Below, piece after piece: positions 32,301 to 37,084 of a DNA stretch of 64,000 bases. Origin of the DNA: Corbicula japonica (lineage: Eukaryota > Mollusca > Bivalvia > Venerida > Cyrenidae); contig JAZAYU010000010.1 in NCBI GenBank assembly GCA_038501625.1, positions 868,001-932,000 of the forward strand, written 5' to 3'. The translations under genes were made by a program, and so were the position numbers. The stretch's first letter is position 1. Every line of letters begins with the position of its first letter. The notes below the pieces were generated by a model, which saw only the letters and a program-made list of their open reading frames with translations, made no database searches and had not been told where the DNA came from.

Positions 32301-32301
32301 G
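5330..32301 (+). CDS. LIN9: LIN9, MuvB/DREAM complex subunit (14 exons, 5' end missing)
   Basis: Exons: 5330-5358, 6312-6407, 8265-8404, 17877-18002, 18950-19107, 20020-20153, 20685-20825, 24156-24257, 25635-25715, 28486-28611, 29527-29625, 30093-30179, 31336-31430, 32196-32301. Every intron is GT-AG and every phase is consistent, giving 505 residues and a TAG stop. Human LIN9 is about 540 residues, so some 40 N-terminal residues are missing. Seen in order: an acidic/serine stretch (FFSDEDESSSSPVKSP, about 19-34), the DIRP domain (about 60-165, with LRNLLKLPKAHKW and EWSKIRRLMGKPRRCS), a Tudor-like segment (about 168-227), and a C-terminal helical region (about 309-470) ending NNVEIHINHIQSGLSQMGNL. 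Family knowledge: LIN9 is a core MuvB subunit with LIN37, LIN52, LIN54 and RBBP4. MuvB pairs with p130/E2F4-DP to repress cell-cycle genes and with B-Myb/FoxM1 to activate G2/M genes. The C-terminal coiled coil binds LIN52 and B-Myb. No core motif is visibly broken. Confidence 0.96.
5455..5578. mobile_element. piggyBac-like MITE, degraded copy
   Basis: Contains GCGAACAGTTTAGATCCTGA and, inverted, GATCTAAACTGTTCGC, one internal palindrome of the 240-bp TTAA MITE family (best copies at 18667 and 30206). Ends eroded. Confidence 0.6.
5880..6075. mobile_element. piggyBac-like MITE, degraded copy
   Basis: Contains diverged versions of both internal palindromes and the right end 'GGCATATATATGGAGGAAGG'. 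It lies in the intron between LIN9 exons A and B. Confidence 0.65.
6312..6407 (+). CDS. LIN9: LIN9 exon B, basic patch and acidic/Ser region
   Basis: 32 codons, PSRIRKRNMKFFSDEDESSS then SPVKSPRKQSRR. This matches the human KRSRLFSDEDD region. SPVK and SPRK are S-P sites of the kind proline-directed kinases use (inference). Donor GTGAGC at 6408. Confidence 0.93.
6437..7954. mobile_element. hAT-like element (outer)
   Basis: It is flanked by a perfect 8-bp duplication, ACTTATTT, at 6429-6436 and 7955-7962. Terminal inverted repeats are AGGGATGGGAA with a looser AGTA extension. Subterminal regions carry GAGTACTTGAGTACTCG-type palindromes. No transposase. It is split by a second element at 6705-7690. 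Confidence 0.85.
6705..7690. mobile_element. hAT-like element (inner, nested)
   Basis: Perfect 8-bp duplication TAAACAAT at 6697-6704 and 7691-7698. Termini are TAGGGATGGGATCGAATA and GGCCCCATCCCTA, with subterminal CGAATATTCGAATATTCG. It inserted into the outer hAT-like element. Its TIRs share AGGGATGGG with the host, but the subterminal repeats differ (ATTCG rather than ACTCG). Confidence 0.85.
7965..8230. repeat. Degraded piggyBac-like MITE remnants
   Basis: CACATCTGTGCCATCTGATCTGAATCTG and later CACATCTTTGGCGTCTGATC resemble the internal palindrome of the TTAA MITE family, but the ends are gone. Confidence 0.45.
8265..8404 (+). CDS. LIN9: LIN9 exon C, start of DIRP domain
   Basis: 46 codons plus two bases. 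It contains VKLRNLLKLPKAHKWVCYEW and FYSNLD, the most conserved block of LIN9/Mip130/ALY proteins. The CA at the end joins G at 17877 to make Gln. The following intron is 9,472 bp, ten times the typical intron here, because of nested transposons. Confidence 0.97.
8489..8630. mobile_element. Degraded CCAAT palindromic MITE
   Basis: Starts AAGGTTGTAAAACTGAGCATGG and contains an ATTGG/CCAAT pair (CCCATTGGTCAG, CCAACCAATCAG) and an inverted 'TGGTCTCCAGTTTCAGC'. A related decayed block follows at about 8700-8920. Confidence 0.5.
9060..9355. repeat. 159-bp array, left part
   Basis: About two monomers of the 'AACTTAATGTTGCCTATAAC' repeat, interrupted at 9355/9356 by the next element and resumed at 15828. 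Confidence 0.85.
9590..11800. repeat. 167-bp tandem array, ~13 monomers with 500-bp higher order
   Basis: Anchors CCGCAATGGC fall at 9784, 10118, 10284, 10618 and 10785, and onward every 167 bp. Two monomer types occur: A ('GTAAGGCCTAGAACTTTG') and B ('CCGCAATGGCNAGAGGTTAG'). From 9940 the order A-B-B' repeats, so 9940-10440 and 10440-10940 are near-identical 500-bp blocks. Later copies are all B. The repeated 80-aa open frames (GSKFAPPQRSWVFLISIYSK) are repeat translations. Confidence 0.92.
11880..12197. repeat. 145-bp array, left part
   Basis: Monomers 'CACTCTAGCGGTCACATTTT' start at 11892, 12037 and 12182 (spacing 145). The third is cut at 12197 by the innermost element. Confidence 0.9.
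12198..14065 (+). mobile_element. Innermost complete HINE-like element
   Basis: GCTCGACTATTCGAA (12199-12213) is a perfect 15-bp inverted match to TTCGAATAGTCGAGC (14025-14039). The 3' hairpin GCTGTCtcctctGACAGC (14042-14059) is followed by CTCTTGT (14065). Excision restores CACATTTT joined to TGATCCGATTG, against the intact monomer's CACATTTTTGCTCCGATTG, so it entered between two Ts without a target duplication. Inside: (GGCGTC)n after the 5' end, three ~166-bp monomers (12280-12780), then ~146-bp monomers with AAGGTCAAGGTCAC (12880-13400). Confidence 0.88.
13621..13654 (+). mobile_element. Fifth-level 3' terminus inside the innermost HINE
   Basis: GGGGCATCT, the hairpin GTGTCCtatGGACAC (13631-13645) and the end CTAGT (13650-13654) match the truncated terminus at 25966-25995. 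A 5' end was not resolved, so the insertion's left limit is unknown; the ~146-bp monomers upstream may belong to it. Confidence 0.55.
14066..15450. repeat. 145-bp array, right part
   Basis: About nine and a half more monomers, spaced 145 bp at 14486, 14631 and 14776. One shorter copy (near 15140) lacks about 12 bp. The array continues 11880-12197 after the inserted element. Confidence 0.92.
15828..17110. repeat. 159-bp array, right part, decaying downstream
   Basis: ATGTTGCCTATAACTTTGAA anchors at 15871 and 16030 (spacing 159) and onward. Copies near 15.8-16.5 kb are about 95% identical. Copies beyond 16.6 kb carry indels and lose phase. The open frame MLPITLKVLVLFTSYLEYII is a repeat translation (159 is 53 codons). 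Confidence 0.9.
17660..17850. mobile_element. piggyBac-like MITE, degraded copy
   Basis: Contains CTGATCAGGATCTGCACTGT, GCAAACAGTGTAGATCCTGA and the right end 'ATATATATGGAGGAAAGTG'. It lies just before the acceptor of LIN9 exon D. Confidence 0.6.
17877..18002 (+). CDS. LIN9: LIN9 exon D, DIRP domain core
   Basis: One base, 41 codons, two bases. Encodes PLFLGENDFQICLKDSFP, then QLKVRKMRRVEWSKIRRLMG and KPR. The DIRP signature residues VEW.KIRRLMGKPRR are intact. The final AG joins A at 18950 to make Arg. Confidence 0.97.
18022..18255. mobile_element. piggyBac-like MITE, degraded copy
   Basis: Starts AACCCTTTACCCCATG and has diverged forms of both internal palindromes (GTGAACAGTGTAGAGCCAGA, GCAAACAGTGTAGATTCAGA). 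Confidence 0.6.
18667..18908. mobile_element. piggyBac-like MITE, well preserved
   Basis: Bounded by TTAA at both ends (18667-18670, 18905-18908), with CCCTTTCCT and AGGAAAGGG termini. Inside are two palindromes in tandem: GGGCGAACAGTTTAGATCC to its inverse, then GCGACCAGTGCAGATCC to its inverse. TTAA targets plus CCC-starting termini are the piggyBac pattern (family knowledge). No coding capacity. It lies in the intron before LIN9 exon E. Confidence 0.8.
18950..19107 (+). CDS. LIN9: LIN9 exon E, end of DIRP and start of Tudor-like region
   Basis: Encodes CSAAFFEEERAALHAKRAKI, RLLQQRKISDVVTHEDLPDE, IPMHLVIGTKVT. CSAAFFEEER and RLLQQRK are near-identical to vertebrate LIN9. Donor GTAAGT at 19108. 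A TTAA-bounded MITE begins only 9 bp into the intron. Confidence 0.97.
19117..19354. mobile_element. piggyBac-like MITE 9 bp after a LIN9 donor
   Basis: TTAA at 19117-19120 and 19351-19354, with ends ATCCTTTTCTCCATAG and CATGGAGTAAAGTG. Internal palindromes are worn. The left TTAA begins just 9 bases after the exon E/intron boundary, so only GTAAGTTCC of the original intron start remains upstream. Confidence 0.7.
19458..19545. mobile_element. Half copy of the CCAAT palindromic MITE
   Basis: Contains CAAATCACAAGCATCTGATTGGCTGAAATGGC (positions 19499-19530) without the matching inverted arm. Left of the LIN9 exon F duplication. Confidence 0.5.
19708..19790 (+). pseudogene. Partial, decayed extra copy 1 of LIN9 exon F
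   Basis: After an acceptor TTTTTCAG (ending 19707) the sequence aligns to the first ~76 nt of the exon at 20020 (CTATTAAAGAGATGTCAGGA...). The residues have drifted (LLKRCQDDSFTGVADVLDIT) and homology is lost after NNT. A GTGAGT follows at 19791. Inclusion would shift the LIN9 frame. The conserved intron tail upstream is duplicated too. Confidence 0.75.
19869..19953 (+). pseudogene. Partial extra copy 2 of LIN9 exon F, possible poison exon
   Basis: The acceptor TGTTTCAG ends at 19868. The first ~76 nt match the real exon with five transitions, four of them silent (only CGA to CAA changes R to Q). It encodes QLRRPQDGLFTGVVDALDTL, NNTY, then diverges to LLYM and a stop at 19955-19957, overlapping a good GTGAGT donor at 19954. 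The second half of the Tudor-like segment is missing. Inclusion by either route gives a premature stop. This is either a decaying duplicate or a nonsense-mediated-decay exon. Confidence 0.75.
20020..20153 (+). CDS. LIN9: LIN9 exon F, Tudor-like domain
   Basis: Two bases complete Ala, then 44 codons: RLRRPQDGLFTGVVDALDTL, NNTYRITFDRPGLGTFSVPD, FEVR. It matches human RLRGVHDGLFTG and YRVTFDRTGLGTHTIPDYEV. It is the only full-length copy of three tandem copies. Confidence 0.97.
20160..20530. mobile_element. Compound piggyBac-like MITE remnants
   Basis: Several internal palindrome arms (GTGAACAGTGTAGATC, TGATCAGGATCTACATTGTTCAC, GAAGAGTGTAGATCC) in one 370-bp block, ending CATGGAGTAAAGGG. Probably two overlapping copies. 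Confidence 0.55.
20685..20825 (+). CDS. LIN9: LIN9 exon G, linker after Tudor-like domain
   Basis: 47 codons: SSEVVESIPLSAFQQKQRPR, PIPPRVTNTLMSPPRFIPTN, SSASCQL. The 'ETMPIAAFGQKQRPS' and 'MTPPR' motifs of vertebrate LIN9 are recognisable. Proline-rich, likely disordered. Donor GTGAGT at 20826. Confidence 0.95.
20840..21086. mobile_element. MITE-like element with TTCTTGCATACC terminal repeats
   Basis: TTCTTGCATACC (20840-20851) and GGTATGCAAGAA (21075-21086) are a perfect 12-bp inverted repeat. The same terminus recurs at about 31960 (TTCTTGCATACC) and 29200 (GGTATGCAAGAA). Inside lie two full palindromic TGACGTCA sites (20929-20936 and 20973-20980) and CACGTG. It begins 15 bp after the exon G donor. 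Confidence 0.6.
21185..21500. repeat. Interspersed repeat with 'ACAGTCAAACCTGTCTT' motifs
   Basis: ACAGTCAAACCTGTCTTYAAAGACCAC occurs in parts at about 21273 and 21460. A related stretch lies after LIN9 (32405-32525, 'AAGACCACCTGTATACAAA' and 'TTCAAAGACCAC'). Class unknown. Confidence 0.45.
21695..21830 (+). mobile_element. Truncated 5' end of a HINE-like element
   Basis: CTTCGAAGAAGAGGGGAGTATACTG followed by 'TGTCTGTCCATCC' and 'TTTTCTCAGCAACTATAAC' resembles the 5' end of the complete HINE at 12198 (TATTCGAAGAATAGGGGAGC, then repeated CGTCGG/CCGTT). The body is short and no 3' end follows. Confidence 0.4.
22019..24060 (+). mobile_element. HINE-like element with 12-bp subterminal inverted repeats
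   Basis: AACCAGGTTTTC (22019-22030) is exactly inverted as GAAAACCTGGTT (24015-24026). It ends CTTGT at 24056-24060, with T on each flank. A GC-rich GGGCGGGC segment follows the 5' end, then five or six 164-bp monomers (22108-about 22930), then diverged 'AAGGTCAAGGTCACTGTTGC' monomers (about 23210-23950). A block at about 23400-23480 is duplicated almost perfectly at 23520-23600. No coding region. It fills most of the LIN9 intron after exon G. Confidence 0.7.
22108..22930. repeat. 164-bp tandem array
   Basis: ATTTTGTGAAGTTTTTTG anchors at 22108, 22272 and 22436 and onward. Copies are over 90% identical at the left and decay towards the right. Lies inside the element at 22019-24060. Confidence 0.9.
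24156..24257 (+). CDS. LIN9: LIN9 exon H
   Basis: 34 codons: DNDPLLSGSPFKGQLMSIEG, GTYGGFPIKFLVFV. It matches human DNDPLLGQSPWRSKISG and GGFPVEFLIQV. Donor GTAAGT. It lies 95 bp after the end of the 22019-24060 element. Confidence 0.96.
24615..24790. mobile_element. piggyBac-like MITE, degraded copy
   Basis: Starts AACCCTTTACTACACTGGAT and contains CTGTCTGATCAGGATCTACA. Right end unclear. Confidence 0.5.
24897..25124. mobile_element. piggyBac-like MITE, diverged copy
   Basis: TTAA near 24897 and TTAA at about 25120, with ends TCCTTTACCCTAC and ATGGAGTAAAAGG. Internal 'TAGATCCTGACCTGACAG' matches the family. Confidence 0.6.
25131..25278. mobile_element. CCAAT palindromic MITE
   Basis: A 148-bp near-perfect palindrome running from GGGCCCAAGATCATAA to TTATGATCTTGGGCCC. 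The centre is GGCGACTGGTCGCC, flanked by ATTGGCTGAAATGGCG and its inverse, i.e. two opposed CCAAT motifs. Confidence 0.8.
25635..25715 (+). CDS. LIN9: LIN9 exon I, start of C-terminal coiled coil
   Basis: 27 codons: TRLSKILEIKKDWITQLKDM, NTEAEKR. TRLSKIL and MNTEAEK are identical to vertebrate LIN9. This begins the helical region that binds LIN52 and B-Myb in the human complex (family knowledge). Donor GTACAT is weak but in phase. Confidence 0.96.
25966..25995 (+). mobile_element. Helitron-like 3' terminus (hairpin plus CTAGT)
   Basis: The hairpin GTGTCCgaGGACAC (25974-25987) is followed by ATT and CTAGT. The same pattern, GGGGGYATC, hairpin, ATTCTAGTTT, occurs at 13625-13654, and a variant ends the outer intron-3 element at 17379. 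No intact 5' end was found, so this is a truncated copy in the intron after exon I. Confidence 0.55.
26180..26338. mobile_element. piggyBac-like MITE, truncated
   Basis: The left end and first palindrome (GACGAACAGTTTAGATCC to GGATCTAAACTGTC) plus the first arm of the second are present. It stops at about 26338. Confidence 0.65.
26647..27772. mobile_element. hAT-like non-autonomous element
   Basis: Ends are TAGGGATGGCAACGAGTA and, inverted, ...GATGCCATCCCTA. Flanks are CTAAAAAC (26639-26646) and TTAAAAAC (27773-27780), an 8-bp target duplication with one mismatch, as expected for hAT. Subterminal ACTCGAGTACTCG palindromes match those of the 6437-7954 element. No transposase; the internal open frames are short. 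Confidence 0.75.
28486..28611 (+). CDS. LIN9: LIN9 exon J, coiled coil
   Basis: 42 codons: KSYQQPIPHDFKRKYANIVL, ELDNLNRDLNEYLIGVQQFC, QE. It matches human KSYSMPISIEFQRRYATIVL. Heptad-compatible leucines and isoleucines run through the second half. Confidence 0.97.
28779..28845 (+). repeat. tRNA-derived SINE head or tRNA pseudogene
   Basis: CCGGATAGCTCTGTTGGGAG followed by AGCATTC resembles a tRNA D-arm (box A 'TAGCTC.GTTGG.AGAGCA'), and about 25 bp later CCAGGTTTGGGTTTAA resembles a degraded box B. There is no proper acceptor stem, so it is not a functional tRNA. It is most likely a SINE fragment in the intron after exon J. Confidence 0.5.
29306..29421. mobile_element. CCAAT palindromic MITE, internal deletion
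   Basis: GGGCCCAAGGCCATAAAACT to TTTATGATCGTGGGCCC. One side of the centre lost about 30 bp, so only one ATTGG motif remains. Confidence 0.7.
29527..29625 (+). CDS. LIN9: LIN9 exon K
   Basis: 33 codons: IAPEQGLKPIDQPSEVKEKA, DKEATKLVNKITH. It matches human LAPDQGLQPADQPTDMRRR. Acceptor CTGCAG, donor GTAAGT. Confidence 0.96.
30093..30179 (+). CDS. LIN9: LIN9 exon L
   Basis: 29 codons: NMFQNKKLAKNESLMELISK, LTSLMLQIK. It matches human NENLTDLISRLTAILLQIK. Donor GTAAAT. Confidence 0.96.
30206..30442. mobile_element. piggyBac-like MITE, best-preserved copy
   Basis: TTAA at 30206-30209 and 30439-30442. Termini CCCTTTCCTCCATA and TATATGGAGGAAAGGG are inverted. The two internal palindromes (GGGCGAACAGTTTAGATCC..., GCGACCAGTGTAGATCC...) are nearly perfect. 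Confidence 0.85.
30487..30624. mobile_element. CCAAT palindromic MITE
   Basis: GAAGGTTATAAAACTGGG at the left and CAGTTTTATAACCTTC at the right. Central GGCGACCAGTTGCC, with two opposed CCAAT motifs. It sits 45 bp after the TTAA MITE. Confidence 0.82.
30842..31039. mobile_element. MITE with AACAGGGGTTCCA termini
   Basis: AACAGGGGTTCCA (30842-30854) and TGGAACCCCTGTT (31027-31039) are a perfect 13-bp inverted repeat, about 200 bp apart, with short TTAAA on both sides. The internal part is rich in 'TGACCC' and 'GACCCTT'. Class not assigned. Confidence 0.65.
31131..31266. mobile_element. CCAAT palindromic MITE, near perfect
   Basis: A 136-bp palindrome from AAGGTTATAAAACTGAGC to CTCAGTTTTATAACCTT; arms differ at only a few positions. 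Opposed CCAAT motifs around GGCGACTGGTTGCC. Confidence 0.87.
31336..31430 (+). CDS. LIN9: LIN9 exon M
   Basis: 31 codons plus AA: TFSENELNSFEFKSLQDTLN, EVRNKLDGNNI. ELNSFEFKSL is identical to the vertebrate DLNSFEFKSL block. The AA joins C at 32196 to make Asn. Confidence 0.97.
31495..31590. mobile_element. CCAAT palindromic MITE, shorter copy
   Basis: GGAAACCAGTCTCAAATCTC to GAGATTTGAGACAGGTTTCC. The outer arms are missing on the left. GATATTTCTGCT occurs on both sides (31473-31484 and about 31609-31620), possibly a duplicated flank. Confidence 0.75.
31650..31896. mobile_element. piggyBac-like MITE, degraded copy
   Basis: Contains GGGTAGATCTAGATCAGCTG, TCAGTGTAGATCCTGATCAG and the right end CATGGAGAAAAGGGTTTAA. 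Confidence 0.6.
31955..32125 (+). mobile_element. Truncated element with TTCTTGCATACC end and (TGTC)n
   Basis: Begins with the same TTCTTGCATACCAGAT as the element at 20840. It then resembles HINE 5' parts ('TTTCGAAGAAATGGCGATAC' and TGTCTGTCTGTCCGTCC). Probably a composite of two broken copies. Confidence 0.4.
32196..32301 (+). CDS. LIN9: LIN9 terminal exon
   Basis: Encodes SFKNNVEIHINHIQSGLSQM, GNLHAFSNTQFHVT and the TAG stop. FQNNVEIHVAHIQSGLSQMGNLHAF is the near-invariant LIN9 C-terminus. The last eight residues differ from vertebrates. Confidence 0.97.
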
Positions 32302-33600
32302 TCACAACAAAAGGGACTTAAGAAACATACTTTCTTAAAATATAAAGTGAAATGTGGCATGGAGTCCTTAAGTGAAGCAGTGCAACAGGGCAGTGTTAGC
32401 TTTAAATGTTCAATACAGTGCAACCAGTGCTTAAGACCACCTGTATACAAATACCACATTTTATTTGTCAAAATTTTACAAATTCACCTGTGAACAAAGA
32501 CCAACTGCCTTCAAAGACCACTTCTGTGTTTTCCCTAATTGGACTTGAATAATGTTGGTATGAATGTATTTACATCGGTTGTCCATGGGATAAAAGCCAT
32601 ATCCCATGGAGTATGGCTAGCACAGTTTCTGAAGTATTCCAGCATAGCTCACCAGTGGTTATCACTGATAACCGGGCATTTTTGAAACATATAAATTATT
32701 AATATTTGAAGTAATACAAGAATTTAGTGACATACAAGAAAGCATTGCATTCAGGCAATGTTGCCTGTTGGACCGATCTGTTCATATCAATACAGATTAA
32801 TCACGGTACCTCCAGGATCTTACTTATCCCAGATACTGTGTGGGGAAACAGACTTCCTGAAAGTTGAAAAAAAAAGTGTCAGACATTTGGTCAGACAAGA
32901 TGTGAAAATCTGTCTGACTGAAACAAATTCTTTTTGACAGAAACATGTTAAAAAGGAATAAGAAGTTCAAATTATCTGACAACATACAAAATCACATCAA
33001 ACCAGCCTAAATTTTACCAGAAAGGTCCGTCAGTCTGGCAACATTCGGAAAGTCTAGAGGAATCAATGTTCTTAAACTAGAGCAAGAGTATTTGACACAT
33101 TTATTTGATGTTATGAACAATAAGGTTATTTAATATTACATTAATTTATATATCATTGTATTAATTTAATGATTTCCGCTGAAATACCTACAAATGTAAG
33201 TTAAAAATATTACCAGATAGTTTCATTGCTTTAAGTGACAAAAAGTAGTGTATTGCTTGATATTGGTTTCTCCTTGTATTTACCCACACCCCTTCTCTCA
33301 ACTCCAACAATTATAGGCTGTTGCATTCTATGAAATATTGTTTTATTTCACCAAATGAATACGTTAATTTATATTTTTTCTGGCTACAAATTGTAGCTGT
33401 AATTCTAAGAAGACATACACATAACAGAAGACACCTTTTGGGGTGCCATGCCCATACAGTAATTAACTTAAAAAATGAGAGAATTGTTGTCATTAATATG
33501 TGGAATCATGAATAAAAAAATGTCAAGATATGTTTGGTTTACTTTGTTCAGCATAGGGGAGATAACTGCTGCATTTTGAATAAAGTCCATGAAAATCATG
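32302..33600 (+). other. Probable LIN9 3' UTR and polyadenylation region
   Basis: AT-rich with no open frame. It contains a 32405-32525 repeat related to 21185-21500. Candidate polyadenylation signals AATAAA are at 33511-33516 and 33579-33584. An earlier cleavage site using a variant hexamer cannot be excluded. Confidence 0.5.
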
Positions 33601-33699
33601 GTTACCTCTCTTGCATCAATTGATCCTTTAATACTACCAGACAGTTTCTGCTGCTGTTGGCGCTGCTGCTGTTGCTGCTGACCATGCTGAAATAAAAAC

Positions 33700-34590
33700 T
33701 GTGCATAATGTTTTGACTTGAGACATCATTGAGCATGCTCATTTTGCTACAAGTTGCTATGAACAATAGTCATAAGTATTACTCAAATGGATGATACAGA
33801 ACTTTAAATAACTGTTGGTCATCTTTTAAAGTTTTTAATGCAGCTGGCCTTCATACTAATTAACGTTATTCAAGTGATTGACATGGAACTCAAAATTTCC
33901 AACACCATTACGACTTTATTTCAAACAGGTTCCATAACTTAAAAAATATAACACAATTGTGCCCCCTTCACATAAAACTTGTAAGATTATATCTTTGCCT
34001 ATACCTTTGATTTTATTTAAGTGAAAGTAATTACTCTTTAAATATATCTTCCAGCATGACCTTATTCATTTCCAACAAGAACTTGCTTCTTCCAAAAATA
34101 ATTTGACTTGTCAATGATTGTTAATGTTGGTATATTTGCTTAAATATAGTTAGATTTTATAATTATTCACTGTCCTAAATTATTAACAATTTTGTAATTC
34201 TTCCAAAAATATTTTTCTGTTTTAAACCATTTTTACTTGGAATATTGGTTAATACATGAATAGACTACTAGTAAATCGAAGTAATTACTTGATAGATTTT
34301 ATGACAGTGCATGAAGTAGTTTGTAGTTACTCCCCTTTCTAACTAAGAAATTGTGGTAAATTAGGGTATTAATTCTTGACTTGAAATTAACTTTTTGTTG
34401 TTTCATTGACTTCAAATTATTCTTGTTTTCACATGGATGTTTGGCACAGAGGTTGTTCTTCTTTCAATTGTCAAATTAAATAAACTTATTTTTTGAAATA
34501 AATTTTATCTAAAGTAATTAAAGACATTTTTAAATGATATGATTTGAATAGTTGAGCGTGGTGTTTCCTCTGAGATCTCTTGTTTATACC
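33700..34590 (+). mobile_element. Old HINE-like copy, recognisable mainly by its 3' end
   Basis: The end 'GATTTGAATAGTTGAGCGTGGTGTTTCCTCTGAGATCTCTTGTT' region (34539-34583) is a worn version of the 14025-14066 terminus. Upstream the DNA carries scattered remnants such as 'AGTTACTCCCCTTTCTAAC'. The 5' limit is not determined. A short CTG/TTG repeat lies at 33643-33680. Confidence 0.4.
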
Positions 34591-34765
34591 TAAATAAACT
34601 TGATAATCTTTTCATTCAATTCATAAATAATGCAACCTCATGTATGTCAATGTATGCCTCTAGGATGGTTATAGAATCGGAGTCAATTGTACATTTACAG
34701 TTTCATATTTTTTAACTGCAAGAGTATAATTTGGATGCAATAGCTGTAACATACTTGTGCTTATC

Positions 34766-35600
34766 AGGCCTGCCAAATCTCCGGATTTTATCCGGAATCT
34801 CAGGATTTTAAGTTACTTCTCCGGATCTCCGGATTTTTAGTCAAAATCTCCGAATTTCTATGAAATTGCAAAAAATATAGATTAATTAAACCTAATTTAA
34901 AAGTTGTGCAATGAATAGAACAGTTATTCTACTTCAGACGCAAATTTCCTGTTTAATACCAGATAACGAGGACATGGTCAGTGACATGCAGTCTAATTGC
35001 CTCTGGCACAACTATACAATAACCGCGTGTCATAAACTAAACAAGGGCCTCGATGTTACACCTGCCTTTATCTATTTTCATTGCATGTTCATTCTAATAT
35101 TGTCCAAAGCAGGTCTTAACAGTAAAAAGAGAATGAAAAAAAGTCATTTTTAAAACAAGTTTCATTATTTGATTCCATTTATATTGTTTCATTTAAAAAA
35201 CATAACTGATATTAACTTTGGCCATGGGTCTTTAACCATTTCTAACAAAATCAGCAAAATTCATTTATACAATTCTTTGAAGAATATTCATTTAAAAAAT
35301 ATAACTGATATTAACTTTGGCCATGGCTCGTTAACCATTTCTAACAAATCGGCAAAATTCATTTATACAATTCTTTGAAGAATATAATTATAAAGAAGAA
35401 TATGAGAAAAAGATCATCATCATCATCATCACCACCACCACCATCACCATCATCATTCATCATTTTGTTCAGTCACAGTCATAGTGAACAGCAACAACAA
35501 GACATTAAAACAACAACATCATTATCGTCGTCGTCATCATCATCATTGACATATTTAGACAAAATCTCCGGATTTTTAATGAAGAAGTTTTGGCAGGCCT
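34766..35600. mobile_element. hAT-like non-autonomous element with AGGCCTGCCAAA termini
   Basis: AGGCCTGCCAAA (34766-34777) is exactly inverted as TTTGGCAGGCCT (35589-35600). Flanks TGCTTATC and GGCTTATC form an 8-bp target duplication with one mismatch. Subterminal 'ATCTCCGGATTTT' repeats occur at both ends. Inside are a two-copy ~100-bp tandem repeat (35190-35385) and TCA/ACC microsatellites (35415-35460, 35518-35550). Open frames of up to 100 aa inside do not look like transposase. Confidence 0.75.
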
Positions 35601-35679
35601 GGCTTATCATTTTTGCATTCATCTCAATATTTATATTTTGTTTGACAAACATGTTCATTGTCGTGGGATGGAAATGAAG

Positions 35680-35850
35680 TTGCAGGGTCGCATGCTAGAT
35701 TTCTAGAAAGGTGGTTCATCTGAGACAGTCTTATGGTAGTTACAAAATAATTTCTCACTTTCTGGGCAAAGCCCCAATTTAAATTAAACATTACTGTCCA
35801 AAAACGCATTTTTAGCTACTTATCTGAACCCCATCTGAATCTGCCCCTGA
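35680..35850 (-). repeat. Interspersed repeat family C copy
   Basis: Holds 'GAGACAGTCTTATGGTAGTT', 'CACTTTCTGGGCAAAGCCCC' and 'ATCTGAATCTGCCCCTG', the hallmarks of a ~180-bp family seen about nine times between 35 and 57 kb. Class unknown. Confidence 0.55.
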
Positions 35851-36425
35851 TTTGTGATTAATTTGCAGTTTTGATATGGAATCTGTTGAAGTAGACTAGC
35901 TGCCTTGCCATAGAAAGATTTGGCTTATACTTGAGATATGAGACTGTTACCATTTTCAGTTTTATAATCTTGGACTCTAATTTTCCACCACTAGAAAAAT
36001 GCGGAAACAATATAGAACCTTGTACTCCATTTGATATTAAAATTCATGTAACTTTATTATTTTGCATTGCTAGCTTGTTGATGATTGTTACTCTTTGAAA
36101 ATATGAATGGGACAGTAAAAGGATACAGTCTTTCAAGGTTTTGTGTTTCAAATGTCACAGAAGAAAAAAACTCATTTGCATTAAAAACATAATAAAATAA
36201 AATGCTGTATCACTTTTATGATGTACTGTACAATGACCCGAATTTCTACCAGTAATGTTACCACATTAAACGAAATGTTTTCATATTGCACCTGTAATGT
36301 TCAGCTTATACTAAAAACTTAAAACCAGGTGTGGATGAAAATTTAAACCTTGAAACTTGGTTTTATAACAAGAAATATCATTTTCAGCACACATCATGTC
36401 CCTGTGGTTTTCCAGAATTTCCCAC

Positions 36426-36604
36426 CAGGGGCGGAACCAGAGGGTGTTCAGTGGGGTTGCTCGAACACCCCTTTTGGACCCCATTAGGACAACAATATTT
36501 AATGTTCATGAGGATTTTTGCCTGAAAGTTGGAAATTATCATGTAACTACCATAAGACTGCCCCAAACGAACCCCATTTCTAAAAATTTTGCAAATTGAT
36601 ACCA
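36426..36604 (+). repeat. Interspersed repeat family C, best copy
   Basis: Reads CAGGGGCGGAACCAGAGGG, then GAACACCCCTTTTGGACCCC, TGCCTGAAAGTTGGAAATTA, CATGTAACTACCATAAGACT and GAACCCCATTTCT. No convincing terminal inverted repeats. Could be a SINE or a MITE. Confidence 0.6.
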
Positions 36605-37084
36605 AGACTTGGTATTGACCTCGAGCTAAATTTAACCACCCTGGGGCAGATTTAGGAAGAGGTTGCTTAAGTTCCCTCTTTTGACCTGAAGCATATAGCC
36701 ATGCAACATTACATTATATCGTCGAAGTTCTGTGCTAGGCACCTGAGCACGTTAAGGTAGTTTCGCCTTACTTCTTGCGAGTTTAGTTTCATAGATATTT
36801 AACTTACATTGTATCTGTTAGCATTTATTTACACAGCATTATCTTGCGACTCAATGATGTAAGCACTTTGACAAAAAAGTTACAGATCAAGAAGAAAAGA
36901 CGCAAATTCTTCGCCAAAAATATGCTAGTAGTAGTTTGCAAAACCATGTTTATCTTCACCAAGGACTGCTGGTTCTAAACTCGTCCACTTCCGGCTAAAC
37001 AGCACGCCGAAATGGTCACCATACTCCTGTATATGGACTGTCAAATGCAACGATATAATCGAAAAGGCGTTGAAACAAACGTCA

